Source: Sphingomonas sp.
GTDB taxonomy: Bacteria; Pseudomonadota; Alphaproteobacteria; Sphingomonadales; Sphingomonadaceae
Direction of reading: 5' to 3'
Length of the DNA stretch: 10,573 bases
Assembly (NCBI GenBank): GCA_030146605.1
Contig: JASLBO010000227.1
Coordinates: 1-10,573, forward strand
Shown here: positions 1-6,221 of the stretch, piece by piece
Position numbering within the stretch: position 1 is the stretch's first letter
Layout: the number at the start of each line of letters is the position of its first letter
Notes under the pieces: generated by a model
Databases searched by the model: none
Seen by the model: the letters and a program-made list of their open reading frames with translations, nothing else
Told to the model about the DNA's origin: nothing
Program-made: the position numbers and the translations under genes

Positions 1-154
1 GCGCGCCGCGCGCCGCTGCCGGCGTGCGTCCCTCGCTGTCGAAATCGCCGCGTTCGAGCCGGGTGCCCTTTTCGATCGCGTGCGAAAGGACGGCGACCTG
101 CACGTCCTCGGCCGGCGCGGCGCCGAGCAGCGCGAGTACGAGCAGCATGCTCAT
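1..154 (-). CDS. flgA: FlgA, flagellar P-ring assembly chaperone (N-terminal part only)
   Basis: Only the first 51 codons lie in the window; the gene runs off the left edge. The translation starts MSMLLVLALLGAAPAEDVQV, a short signal peptide with likely cleavage after APA. It then reads through VAVLSHAIEKGTRLERGDF, the type of segment (beta-strand, then 'G..l...d') expected at the start of the SAF domain in FlgA. FlgA is a periplasmic chaperone that helps FlgI form the P ring. The ATG overlaps the flgG stop as TGATG, so translation is probably coupled. A second ATG two codons downstream is an equally possible start. The identification rests on the signal peptide, the SAF-like start and the position directly after flgG; the catalogue of conserved residues is outside the window. 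Confidence 0.8.
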   Translation of the reverse strand, partial: MSMLLVLALLGAAPAEDVQVAVLSHAIEKGTRLERGDFDSEGRTPAAARGA

Positions 155-936
155 CAACGAAGCTGGCTGGTCGTCGCCAGCATCTCGTCGGCGGTCTTCA
201 CCACGCGGCTGTTCATCTCATACGCCCGCTGGGCGGTGATCAGCGCAGTGATTTCGGCGACCGAATTGACGTTCGAGCCTTCGACGAAGCCCTGGTTCAG
301 CGTGCCGAGACCCGGTTCGCCGGGATTGGCGACGGTCGGCTGGCCTGAAGCGGCGGTCTCGAGGAAGAGATTCTCGCCCTTCGCCTCCAGGCCGGAATCG
401 TTCATGAACGTGGCCAGCTCGAGCTGGCCGACGGTCTGCGGCTGCGGATCGCCCGCCACGATCACCTGGACCTCGCCGGTCTTGGAGATCGTGACGTCGA
501 CCGCGGCCTGCGGAATCGTGATCCCGGGCTGCACCGGATAGCCGTCCTGCGTCACCAGCTCGCCCTGATCCGACACGCCGAACGAGCCGTCGCGCGTATA
601 AGCAGTGTCGCCCGAGGGAAGCGTGATCTGGAAATAGCCGCGGCCGGTGATCGCCACGTCATAGCGGTTCTCGGTCGCCTGCAGCGCGCCCTGCTGCTGG
701 ATGCGATAGACGCCGCCGGTTTTGACGCCCGCGCCGATCTGGATGCCCGAAGGCGATCTGGTGTCGGCGCCAGTCGCGGTGCCCGGGCGCTCGATCTGCT
801 CGTAGAGCAGGTCCTGGAACTCGGCGCGCTGACGCTTGAAGCCCGTGGTATTCATGTTGGCGATGTTGTTCGAGATGACGTCGACATTGGTCTGCTGCGC
901 GAGCATGCCGGTCGAAGCGATAGAGAGCGAACGCAT
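154..936 (-). CDS. flgG: FlgG, flagellar distal rod protein
   Basis: The product is 260 aa, the normal length for FlgG. It polymerises into the distal rod that crosses the periplasm through the P and L rings. The N-terminus reads MRSLSIASTGMLAQQTNVDV followed by ISNNIANMNTTGFKRQRAEF, the classic rod/hook signature with the NNIAN motif at residues 23-27. The middle shows the 'GRGYFQI' segment near residue 98 and 'AYTRDGSF' near 112. The C-terminus has 'GFVEGSNVNSVAEIT' (216-230) and 'AQRAYEMNSRVVKTADEML' (235-253), the conserved C-terminal D0 helix. A 23-base gap separates it from flgF upstream and contains a GAAAGGA ribosome binding site. It overlaps flgA by one base downstream. Nothing looks broken. 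Confidence 0.97.
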   Translation of the reverse strand: MRSLSIASTGMLAQQTNVDVISNNIANMNTTGFKRQRAEFQDLLYEQIERPGTATGADTRSPSGIQIGAGVKTGGVYRIQQQGALQATENRYDVAITGRGYFQITLPSGDTAYTRDGSFGVSDQGELVTQDGYPVQPGITIPQAAVDVTISKTGEVQVIVAGDPQPQTVGQLELATFMNDSGLEAKGENLFLETAASGQPTVANPGEPGLGTLNQGFVEGSNVNSVAEITALITAQRAYEMNSRVVKTADEMLATTSQLR

Positions 937-959
937 TTAATCTGGTCCTTTCAGGAATG

Positions 960-1700
960 TCAGCCGACGCGGCCGAGCCGGTCGATCGCCTTCTTGCGAA
1001 GGTCGGACATGCTTTCGTTGAGGTTGGTGCTCTGCTGGTAGGCGCGCAGGATCTCGACCATGTCGGTGGTCTCGACGATCGCGTTGACGTTCGATCCCTC
1101 GACGCCTCCCGACCTGACTTTGGTCTCGGCGACGGCGAGCTCGCGCCCGTTGGCGCCGTTCATCATGCCGTCGCCGCGCGGATCGAGGCTCGCCTCGTCG
1201 AACACGGTGACGGTCAGCCGCCCGAGGGGGCCGTCAGGACCCATAACGCTGCCGTCCGGGCCGATGCTAAGCCGGCCGGCGCTCTCGGGCGGAACGATGA
1301 TCGGCTTGCCGCCCTCGCCGAGGATCTTCTGCCCCCCCGACGTGGCGAGTTCGCCGCTCTGCAGCACCTTGATATAGCCTGCCCGCGTATAGGCGGTCCC
1401 GCCGCCCGGCGCCTCGACGCTCAGATAGCCCGGCCCCTCGATCATCACGTCGAGGGGGTTGTCGGTCACCTGGAAGCCGCCCGAAGAGGGATCGTGCATC
1501 GCGCCGTAATCGAGCACGTACGACGTCTTCTTCGCGTCGGGCGTGACCGTGGTCTCGCCCTGCTCGACATATTCGCGAAACACCGGCCGTTCGCGCTTGA
1601 ATCCCACCGTATTCATATTGGCGAGATTGTTGGCGGCGACGTCGAGCCGGCGCCGAAGCGCCTGTTCCTGGCTCAGCAATACATAAGACGAGATGTCCAC
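960..1700 (-). CDS. flgF: FlgF, flagellar proximal rod protein
   Basis: The product is 246 aa, typical for FlgF, one of the proximal rod proteins. Residues 19-36 (LDVAANNLANMNTVGFKR) are the rod signature. Further conserved parts are 'GPGYLSVEAPGGGTAYTRAG' (89-108) and, near the C-terminus, 'GGVEGSNVNAIVETTDMVEI' (198-217). It is shorter and more divergent than FlgG, and it comes first in the minus-strand operon, as in other alphaproteobacteria. The start is GTG at 1700-1698, preceded by GAAGGGA in the right place for a ribosome binding site. No upstream ATG fits better. It is transcribed away from fliL, with a 117-base shared control region between them. Confidence 0.95.
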   Translation of the reverse strand: MDISSYVLLSQEQALRRRLDVAANNLANMNTVGFKRERPVFREYVEQGETTVTPDAKKTSYVLDYGAMHDPSSGGFQVTDNPLDVMIEGPGYLSVEAPGGGTAYTRAGYIKVLQSGELATSGGQKILGEGGKPIIVPPESAGRLSIGPDGSVMGPDGPLGRLTVTVFDEASLDPRGDGMMNGANGRELAVAETKVRSGGVEGSNVNAIVETTDMVEILRAYQQSTNLNESMSDLRKKAIDRLGRVG

Positions 1701-1753
1701 CGGACGGTCCCTTCAGAAATTTGTCGCTAGGCAGAAATTGCCGGGTGACCCTC

Positions 1754-1775
1754 CTATAATAGAAGCAAATCAGCC
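1754..1775 (+). promoter_or_regulatory. Shared 22-bp regulatory motif/candidate promoter in front of fliL (copy 1)
   Basis: The site begins with CTATAATAGAA (perfect TATAAT at 1755-1760), then two variable bases, AAAT, one variable base and AGCC. The second copy at 6187-6208 agrees at 19 of 22 positions and has the same orientation. AT-rich sequence of this kind stands out in a very GC-rich region. If TATAAT is a -10 box, transcription would start near 1767, about 50 bases before the fliL ATG. No good -35 box lies 16-18 bases upstream, so an activator, or an activator-binding role for the whole motif, is possible. It could also serve flgF on the other strand, because the reverse complement contains TATTAT. 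The function is inferred from conservation and location only. Confidence 0.5.
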
Positions 1776-1800
1776 GGCGCGGTTGCCGGTACGCTGATTT
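1767..1800 (+). promoter_or_regulatory. Inverted repeat/leader hairpin before the fliL ribosome binding site
   Basis: AAATCAG (1767-1773) and CTGATTT (1794-1800) are perfect reverse complements. Inside them CCGGC (1774-1778) pairs with GCCGG (1785-1789) around the 6-base loop GCGGTT. Four bases (TACG) bulge on the 3' side. The hairpin ends two bases before AAAGGTG (1803-1809), the likely ribosome binding site of fliL. It would therefore sit at the very 5' end of a fliL transcript that starts at the TATAAT just upstream. It may stabilise the message, limit ribosome access or be a protein-binding palindrome. There is no T-run, so it is not a terminator. Confidence 0.45.
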
Positions 1801-1817
1801 CGAAAGGTGCCAGGGAA

Positions 1818-2363
1818 ATGTCGTCACCCGAGATCGTCGAGGAAGGTGCAGAGGGCGCGAAGCCCGCAACGCCGAAGTCGAAGAAGAAGCTCATTATTAT
1901 AGGCGCGGTTGCAGGCGTGCTCGTGCTGGGCGGCGGCGGCGGCGCGGCGATGATGCTTTCGGGCGGGGCGGCCAAGGCCGAGACCGCGGCCGAAGGGCAT
2001 GGCGAAGCCGCGACCGAGAGCGAAGGCGGCGGTCACGGCGGTGCCGAGGGCGAGAGCAAGGCGGCCTTTGTCGACGTGCCGGCGATGGTGGTGAACCTGC
2101 GGTCGCCCGACGGCGCCTCGCGCTTCCTCAAGATCCACTTCATGATCGTGCCGGGCCCCAAGGGCACCCCCGAGAGCCTCAGGGACAAGCTGCCGCTGAT
2201 CCTCGACGCCTATCAGCCTTTCCTGCGCGAATTGCGCCCCGAAGATCTTGCCGGCTCAGCCGCGGTCTTCCGGATCAAGGAAGAGATGCTGGTCCGCGCC
2301 ACCGAAGTGACCGGCCCCGGCATGGTCAAGGACATCCTCATCCAGGACCTCGTCCAGCAATGA
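1818..2363 (+). CDS. fliL: FliL, flagellar basal-body/stator-associated membrane protein
   Basis: The product is 181 aa, in the usual FliL range. FliL is an inner-membrane protein that surrounds or supports the MotAB stator in the periplasm. The order is a short cytoplasmic head rich in E, P and K (1-24, ending SKKK), one membrane segment (about 25-47, LIIIGAVAGVLVLGG...), a Gly/Glu/His-rich flexible linker (about 48-82), and the periplasmic FliL domain (83-181). That domain begins FVDVPAMVVNLRSPDG and continues FLKIHFMIV, ending with MVKDILIQDLVQQ. The ATG at 1818 has AAAGGTG eight bases upstream. The stop overlaps the fliM start as ATGA, so the two are translationally coupled. It is divergent from flgF, and the control region holds the shared motif and a hairpin. 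Confidence 0.93.
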   Translation: MSSPEIVEEGAEGAKPATPKSKKKLIIIGAVAGVLVLGGGGGAAMMLSGGAAKAETAAEGHGEAATESEGGGHGGAEGESKAAFVDVPAMVVNLRSPDGASRFLKIHFMIVPGPKGTPESLRDKLPLILDAYQPFLRELRPEDLAGSAAVFRIKEEMLVRATEVTGPGMVKDILIQDLVQQ

Positions 2364-3382
2364 TCGATCTAGACGATTTCGACCTTCCCGAGCCCCCTGT
2401 CGCGCCGATGGGCGCCGATGGCGACGTTCGCTTCGACCAGTCCGACATCGACGCGCTGTTCGGCGATTTCGGCGGTCCTGTCGCGAAGAAGAAGGGTCTT
2501 CGCGCGGTTATCGAGTCTGCGGTCATCAGCCACGAGCGTCTGCCGATGCTCGAAGTGGTGTGCGACCGCATGGTCCGCGCGTTCGCCAGCTCGATGCGCA
2601 CCCTCACCTCGGACGCGATCGACGTCAGCCTCGAAAACGTCACTTCGATCCGCTTCGGCGAGTTCATGAATCGCGTGATGCTTCCGGCGATGGTCGGCGT
2701 GTTCAAGGTCGAGGAGTGGGAGAGCTTTGGCCTCGTCACCGTCGAATCGAGCTTGATCTATGCCGTGGTCGACGCGCTGCTCGGCGGCCGCGGGGGCGGC
2801 GCGCCGACGCTGATCGACGGCCGTGCCTTCACCACGATCGAGACCGGGCTCGTCTCGCGCATGCTCGAGTTCGCGCTCAAGGACTTCGCCACTGCGTTCG
2901 AACCGATCGAGCCGATCAACATCAATCTCGAGCGCATCGAGAGCAATCCGCGCTTCGCGGCGATCGCCGGGACATCGAACATCTGCGCAATCGCCACCTT
3001 CCGCGTCGACATGCTCGGCCGCGGCGGCGAGTTCACGATGGTGTTCCCCTATGCGACGCTCGAGCCGGTCCGCCACAAGCTTCTCCAGCGCTTCATGGGC
3101 GAGAAGAGCGGCCGCGATGGCGTCTGGGAGGCGCACATGGCGTCCGAGATCCGCAAGACCAATGTCAGCGTCGACGTCGTGCTCGGCGAAAAGGCGATGG
3201 CGATCGCCGAACTCAAGGCGCTCGAGGTCGGCCAGACCATCGCGCTGCACAAGAGCCCCGACGACGCGCTCGACCTCGCCTGCGGCGGTGTCACGCTCGC
3301 CCAGGCCCAGATCGGCCAGCGCCGCGGCAAGGTCGCCGTGCGCCTGATCAACGACGTATCCCAGGGAAAGATGAAATCATGA
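2360..3382 (+). CDS. fliM: FliM, flagellar motor switch protein
   Basis: The product is 340 aa, the usual FliM length. FliM forms the C ring with FliG and FliN, and phospho-CheY binds its N-terminus to change rotation. The CheY-binding peptide is recognisable as FDQSDIDALFGDF (25-37), but it is preceded by an acidic/proline-rich stretch of about 24 residues rather than lying at the extreme N-terminus. The middle CheC-like domain includes LLGGRGGGAPTLIDGRAFTT (140-159), with the GGxG motif that contacts FliG. The C-terminal SpoA domain (about 260-335) has VSVDVVLGEKAMAIAEL and 'LEVGQTIAL'. It overlaps fliL and the next gene by four bases each (ATGA). No fliN follows, so fliN must be elsewhere. 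Confidence 0.96.
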   Translation: MIDLDDFDLPEPPVAPMGADGDVRFDQSDIDALFGDFGGPVAKKKGLRAVIESAVISHERLPMLEVVCDRMVRAFASSMRTLTSDAIDVSLENVTSIRFGEFMNRVMLPAMVGVFKVEEWESFGLVTVESSLIYAVVDALLGGRGGGAPTLIDGRAFTTIETGLVSRMLEFALKDFATAFEPIEPININLERIESNPRFAAIAGTSNICAIATFRVDMLGRGGEFTMVFPYATLEPVRHKLLQRFMGEKSGRDGVWEAHMASEIRKTNVSVDVVLGEKAMAIAELKALEVGQTIALHKSPDDALDLACGGVTLAQAQIGQRRGKVAVRLINDVSQGKMKS

Positions 3383-3762
3383 GCTTCGCCATTCTCGCCA
3401 ATGCGCTGACGATGATCCTGTGCATGGCCGTGCTCGTGCAGAGCGTCCGGATGATGCGCAGCCTGCGCACCGTCAAGGACGGCGCGCTCACCGAAGTGGT
3501 GACTGCGCTCGAAAAGGCCACTGCCGGCGCCCGCTCGGTGCTCTCGGAGATGAAGATGACGCTGAGCACCGATTGCGCCCAGCACGCCCGTCTGGTCGAC
3601 CAGGCCCGGGGACTTCGCGACGAGCTTTCGGACATGATCGGTATCGCCGACGCCGCCTGCGAGCGCGTCGTCAACGTCGTCGGCCTCGCCAATGCATTGC
3701 GGTCGAGCGAAGCGGTCGACGACGAAGACGCCGGCGCCGAAACCAAAGCCGAGCTCGTCTGA
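3379..3762 (+). CDS. Bitopic coiled-coil protein of the DUF6468/PflI type, putative flagellar positioning protein
   Basis: The product is 127 aa. Residues 4-22 (AILANALTMILCMAVLVQS) form one N-terminal membrane segment. It is followed by a basic stretch (RMMRSLRTVK) and a long helical, probably coiled-coil part (about 33-108), then an acidic tail (EAVDDEDAG). The ATG at 3379 overlaps the fliM stop as ATGA; the frame stays open much further upstream but lies inside fliM there, so the coupled ATG is the sensible start. From memory, the gene after fliL-fliM in Caulobacter is pflI, needed for polar placement of the flagellum, and alphaproteobacterial proteins at this place are annotated DUF6468. 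Position and single-pass topology support the comparison; I could not check residue-level homology, so no symbol is given. Confidence 0.65.
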   Translation: MSFAILANALTMILCMAVLVQSVRMMRSLRTVKDGALTEVVTALEKATAGARSVLSEMKMTLSTDCAQHARLVDQARGLRDELSDMIGIADAACERVVNVVGLANALRSSEAVDDEDAGAETKAELV

Positions 3763-4334
3763 TGGCCCGCCCCTCGCTCCTGCTGATGACTGCCGCCGCC
3801 TCGGCGCTGGCCGTCGTCGCCAACGCCTCGACGATCGCGTCGACCGCGACGCAGAACAGCGCGTCGAAAACCCGGCTCGGCAGCTCGATCGACCAGGACA
3901 TCGCCAAGCGCGACACCGACGCCGCGCGCCGCAAGCGCGGGCTCGATCTGCGCGAGCAGGCGACCAAGGCGGCGCAGGCGCGCCTCCAGGCCGATCTCGA
4001 AGCGCGCCAGAAGCAAGGCCAGGGCGCCGCTGCCCCCGGCGCGCCCGGCACGACCGCCGGCGGCGTCGCGGAAGCGCCCGAGGCGCAGTTCGACGAACTC
4101 GCCCGCATCTACCAGGCGATGAAACCCAAGTCGGCGGCGTTGGTCTTCGAGCAGCTCGACATGGAAGTGCAGATGAAGGTCGCGCAGCGCATGCGCGAAC
4201 GCTCGACTGGCATGATCATGGCCGCGATGACTCCCAAGGGCGCCGCCGCGCTGAGCATGGCACTTGCCCGCAAGTCGGCCCGCATCGCCGCGGTCACCCC
4301 GCCGCCGCAAGGAGGCATGCGCGCGCGCAAGTAG
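3762..4334 (+). CDS. MotE-like protein (MgtE N-terminal-type helical domain)
   Basis: The product is 190 aa. It has an N-terminal signal or anchor (3-21, RPSLLLMTAAASALAVVAN), a charged coiled-coil region (about 45-87), a Gly/Ala/Pro linker (88-107), and a compact helical domain (109-172). The last contains LARIYQAMKPKSAALVFEQL and 'MRERSTGMIMAAMTPKGAAAL', the pattern of MotE and the MgtE intracellular N domain. MotE in Sinorhizobium is a periplasmic chaperone for the motor protein MotC, and MotE-like genes are common in alphaproteobacterial flagellar clusters. The start codon overlaps the previous stop (TGATG). It is the last gene of the fliL operon and is followed by a strong terminator. 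No motB or clear motC is in the window, so the partner is unknown. Confidence 0.75.
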   Translation: MARPSLLLMTAAASALAVVANASTIASTATQNSASKTRLGSSIDQDIAKRDTDAARRKRGLDLREQATKAAQARLQADLEARQKQGQGAAAPGAPGTTAGGVAEAPEAQFDELARIYQAMKPKSAALVFEQLDMEVQMKVAQRMRERSTGMIMAAMTPKGAAALSMALARKSARIAAVTPPPQGGMRARK

Positions 4335-4357
4335 CGCTTTCGCCCTCGTGGAAATGA

Positions 4358-4388
4358 AAAGGCCGGGGAGCAATCCCCGGCCTTTCTC
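4358..4388 (+). terminator. Rho-independent terminator of the fliL-fliM-motE operon
   Basis: AAAGGCCGGGG (4358-4368) pairs perfectly with CCCCGGCCTTT (4375-4385) around the six-base loop AGCAAT, followed by CTC. The stem is 11 bp and mostly G:C. The T-run is short and partly inside the stem; the A-run on the left would give a T-run on the minus strand as well, so it may work both ways. It lies 23 bases after the motE-like stop codon. Confidence 0.85.
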
Positions 4389-4403
4389 GTGCCGACGACC
4401 CCT

Positions 4404-4430
4404 GAGGCAGATTACCAAATCTGGTGCCTC
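4404..4430. promoter_or_regulatory. Interrupted inverted repeat upstream of the serine hydrolase gene
   Basis: GAGGCA (4404-4409) and TGCCTC (4425-4430) are reverse complements. Inside, GATT (4410-4413) can pair with AATC around the loop ACCA, leaving TGG unpaired. Just downstream, GTCATATGAC (4447-4456) is a perfect 10-bp palindrome, and TTGACC (4433-4438) resembles a -35 box but lacks a convincing -10 partner. The block lies in the 160-base gap between the operon terminator and the serine hydrolase start, so it is a candidate control region or operator for that gene. The lack of a T-run argues against a second terminator. Confidence 0.35.
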
Positions 4431-4494
4431 TATTGACCCGACACCAGTCATATGACGATGTTACGGCGTGGCTCGATAGCCGGGGCGGGGTGAC

Positions 4495-5568
4495 ATGGGG
4501 GCAAACGCACTTGCCGGCTTGGGGGTCGCTGCCGCGATGGTCCTTGCCGTAAATCCGAACGACCAGGCCAGAGGCCCGGGACTCAGCACGATATTGGCCC
4601 GTTGGGATCGTGACGAGCATCCCGATCTGAGAGGCGTCGTGGTGCTGCGTGACGGGCGCACAATCGGCGAGCGTTACTATAACGGCGCAACGCCGCACGA
4701 GCTTCACGACATTCGCTCAGCGGGGAAGAGCGTGACGGCGCTCCTCCTCGGCATCGCCCTCGACCGCGGAGCGATCCGGTCACTGGATGATCCCGTTGTC
4801 CGATACTGGCCTGCCGCGGCAGGCAGCGCGATCGGCGCGGTGCCGCTACGCGAAGTGTTGACCATGCGCGCGGGCCTCGCCGCCTTCGATGACGACCCTG
4901 CATCCCCCGGCAACGAGGACTTGATGGACGCGTCGCCCGATCCCCTCGCTTTCCTTCGCGCGGTGCCGCGAGCCGAGCCGCCGGGCGCCCGTTACCTTTA
5001 CAACTCGGTCACTGCCTATGCGGCGGGCGTCGTGGTGGCCGAGGCGACGGCAACGAAGATGAGCGCCTTCGCCGACCGGCGTCTGTTCACGCCGCTCGAG
5101 GTCAACCGTTGGCGCTGGGACGCCGATGCTGCCGGTGTGACGAAGGGACAAGGCAATCTGTGGCTCACCACGCCCGGCATGGCAGCGATCGGCGAGATGG
5201 TGCGCAATGGTGGCCGCTCGCACGGTCACCAGGTTGTCAGCACCCGGTGGATCACCGACATGCTCGCACCCAAAGTGAACATCGCTGCCGAAGATCCATA
5301 CGCAGACGGATACGGATATTTCTGGTACCGCAAGGATTACCGCATCGCCGACACCGGCATCGCTGTATCGTTTGCGTCCGGGAATGGCGGCAACAAGATC
5401 TACGTCGTCCCGACCTGCCGGCTCGCCATCGCAATCACATCGTCCGCCTATGGGCGCGGCTACGGTCAGCGTCGATCGGAAGCCATTCTGAAAGCCATAG
5501 TCGAGCGCGAAGTCACGGCGGGCGGATGCCGAAATTCCGGCAAATTCCAACGCAGCTCCACCCGATAG
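4495..5568 (+). CDS. Serine hydrolase of the beta-lactamase/penicillin-binding-like family (class C type)
   Basis: The product is 357 aa, typical of the family that includes class C beta-lactamases, EstB-type esterases and 6-aminohexanoate-dimer hydrolase. The catalytic SxxK is S75-A-G-K78 in 'HDIRSAGKSVTALLLGIALD', followed by the usual 'LDDPVVRYWP'. The Tyr motif is YNS at 169-171 within 'PPGARYLYNSVTAY', and the third motif region is FASGNGGNKIYVVP (293-306), GNG in place of KTG. The N-terminus (about 4-20) is hydrophobic and may be a short signal peptide or anchor. The ATG at 4495 is preceded by a GC-rich GGGGCGGGGTGAC; an in-frame TAG lies just upstream. The substrate cannot be told from sequence. 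The gene stands alone between flagellar units and shows a slightly less extreme codon bias, so it may be an insertion with no motility role. Confidence 0.88.
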   Translation: MGANALAGLGVAAAMVLAVNPNDQARGPGLSTILARWDRDEHPDLRGVVVLRDGRTIGERYYNGATPHELHDIRSAGKSVTALLLGIALDRGAIRSLDDPVVRYWPAAAGSAIGAVPLREVLTMRAGLAAFDDDPASPGNEDLMDASPDPLAFLRAVPRAEPPGARYLYNSVTAYAAGVVVAEATATKMSAFADRRLFTPLEVNRWRWDADAAGVTKGQGNLWLTTPGMAAIGEMVRNGGRSHGHQVVSTRWITDMLAPKVNIAAEDPYADGYGYFWYRKDYRIADTGIAVSFASGNGGNKIYVVPTCRLAIAITSSAYGRGYGQRRSEAILKAIVEREVTAGGCRNSGKFQRSSTR

Positions 5569-5719
5569 CGGCAGTACCGAATATCCGCCATCAGCCGCCG
5601 CCCCGACGCTCTTCGACATCACCGGCAGCGATCAGGCAAAAAGGACGCGGTCGCCCGGGCCTGTACTGATCTCCGCGCTACGGCGAGGCGCGGAACCCGC
5701 GGCAACCAAATGCCGCCGC

Positions 5720-6142
5720 TCAATTCCGCGCGGCGGCGACTTCGACGATCAGCACCCGCGTCAAGCCGGGTTCAGCCGCCTTGAGCGCGGCGTTGAGGTC
5801 GTGATCGAGGCGCCCGGCGTCTACCGCACGCAGCCCCGAGGCATTGAGGCGGGCGAATTCGAGCGCGGCGGCAACGGTCGCCTCGCGCAGTTCGGGCATC
5901 TTCGCAGTCGCGCCGGCGGCAGTCACGGCGTCGTGCGCCTCCAGCACCAGCTTGAAACGCATGTTGCCGGCGACGCGATCGGCCTCGATGATCGGCACGA
6001 TCACTTCGTCCATCGGCACGAGGTTGAGCGCGCCGGCACCGGCAGCATCGCCGCCGCCGCCACCGCCGGAGGCCTGCGCCCCGCCGCCCGGTAAGGGCAT
6101 CAGCGCCATTGTCAGCGCAAGCGTGGCCAGACCTCTACGCAC
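5720..6142 (-). CDS. Exported FliL-like protein (divergent second FliL candidate)
   Basis: The product is 140 aa. Residues 1-24 (MRRGLATLALTMALMPLPGG, then GAQA) are a signal peptide, followed by a poly-Gly stretch (26-31). The mature domain starts LVPMDEVIVPIIEADRVAGN (41-60), then MRFKLVLEA, a helical part MPELREATVAAALEFARL (82-99), and RVLIVEVAAARN at the end. This order (strand with 'P/D' start, long strand, 'LR' helix, final strand 'VLI.EV') matches the FliL periplasmic domain, compared with FVDVPAMVVNL, FLKIHFMIV, LRDKLPLILDAY and MVKDILIQDLV in the real FliL here. The similarity is by eye and weak. The GTG start has a strong AAGGAG ribosome site eight bases upstream. It is divergent from the next gene across a region carrying the fliL motif. 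Unlike FliL it lacks a retained membrane anchor if the signal is cleaved. Confidence 0.6.
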   Translation of the reverse strand: MRRGLATLALTMALMPLPGGGAQASGGGGGGDAAGAGALNLVPMDEVIVPIIEADRVAGNMRFKLVLEAHDAVTAAGATAKMPELREATVAAALEFARLNASGLRAVDAGRLDHDLNAALKAAEPGLTRVLIVEVAAARN

Positions 6143-6186
6143 TTCAAAACTCCTTGGCTCGGACGGTCGCGTACGCGCCCATGCGT

Positions 6187-6208
6187 CTATAATAGAATGA
6201 AATGAGCC
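6187..6208 (+). promoter_or_regulatory. Shared 22-bp regulatory motif/candidate promoter (copy 2)
   Basis: This copy begins CTATAATAGAA and ends AAATGAGCC, with perfect TATAAT at 6188-6193. It matches the copy upstream of fliL (1754-1775) at 19 of 22 positions in the same orientation. If TATAAT is a -10 box, transcription would start near 6200, about 20 bases before the GTG of the 85-aa gene, and AGAAGG (6209-6214) right after the motif is its ribosome binding site. The GTG of the FliL-like gene lies 45 bases away on the other side. As with copy 1, no convincing -35 box is present at the normal distance. Confidence 0.5.
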
Positions 6209-6221
6209 AGAAGGTGTCCCA

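Noticed and set aside
957..1730. Long open frame on the plus strand opposite flgF (257 codons)
   Set aside because: It lies antisense to a certain flgF; its translation is rich in A, R, H, V and L without any family pattern, typical of the mirror frame of a GC-rich gene.
1721..1760. TTGTCG as -35 box for TATAAT (and TTGGCT at 6154 for copy 2)
   Set aside because: The spacing is 28 bases in both cases, far too long for a normal promoter; the equal distance is noted but may be chance.
1799..1814. Sigma-54-like promoter on the minus strand (TGGCACC within the fliL leader)
   Set aside because: The TGGCAC half is good but no GC-type -12 element lies at the required spacing.
2560..3378. N-terminal extension of the PflI-like protein into fliM
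   Set aside because: The frame is open only because of the GC-rich composition; the upstream part is Arg-rich shadow translation of fliM, and the ATG at 3379 gives a clean membrane segment with ATGA coupling.
3348..4451. Long open frame on the minus strand opposite the PflI-like and MotE-like genes (367 codons)
   Set aside because: The translation is arginine/alanine/leucine-rich and runs through two supported genes and a terminator; no ribosome site or domain.
5672..5694. Small stem TCCGCGC/GCGCGGA as a terminator between the serine hydrolase and the FliL-like gene
   Set aside because: The stem is only 7 bp with a 9-base loop and no T-run on either strand; the 151-base gap shows nothing else convincing.
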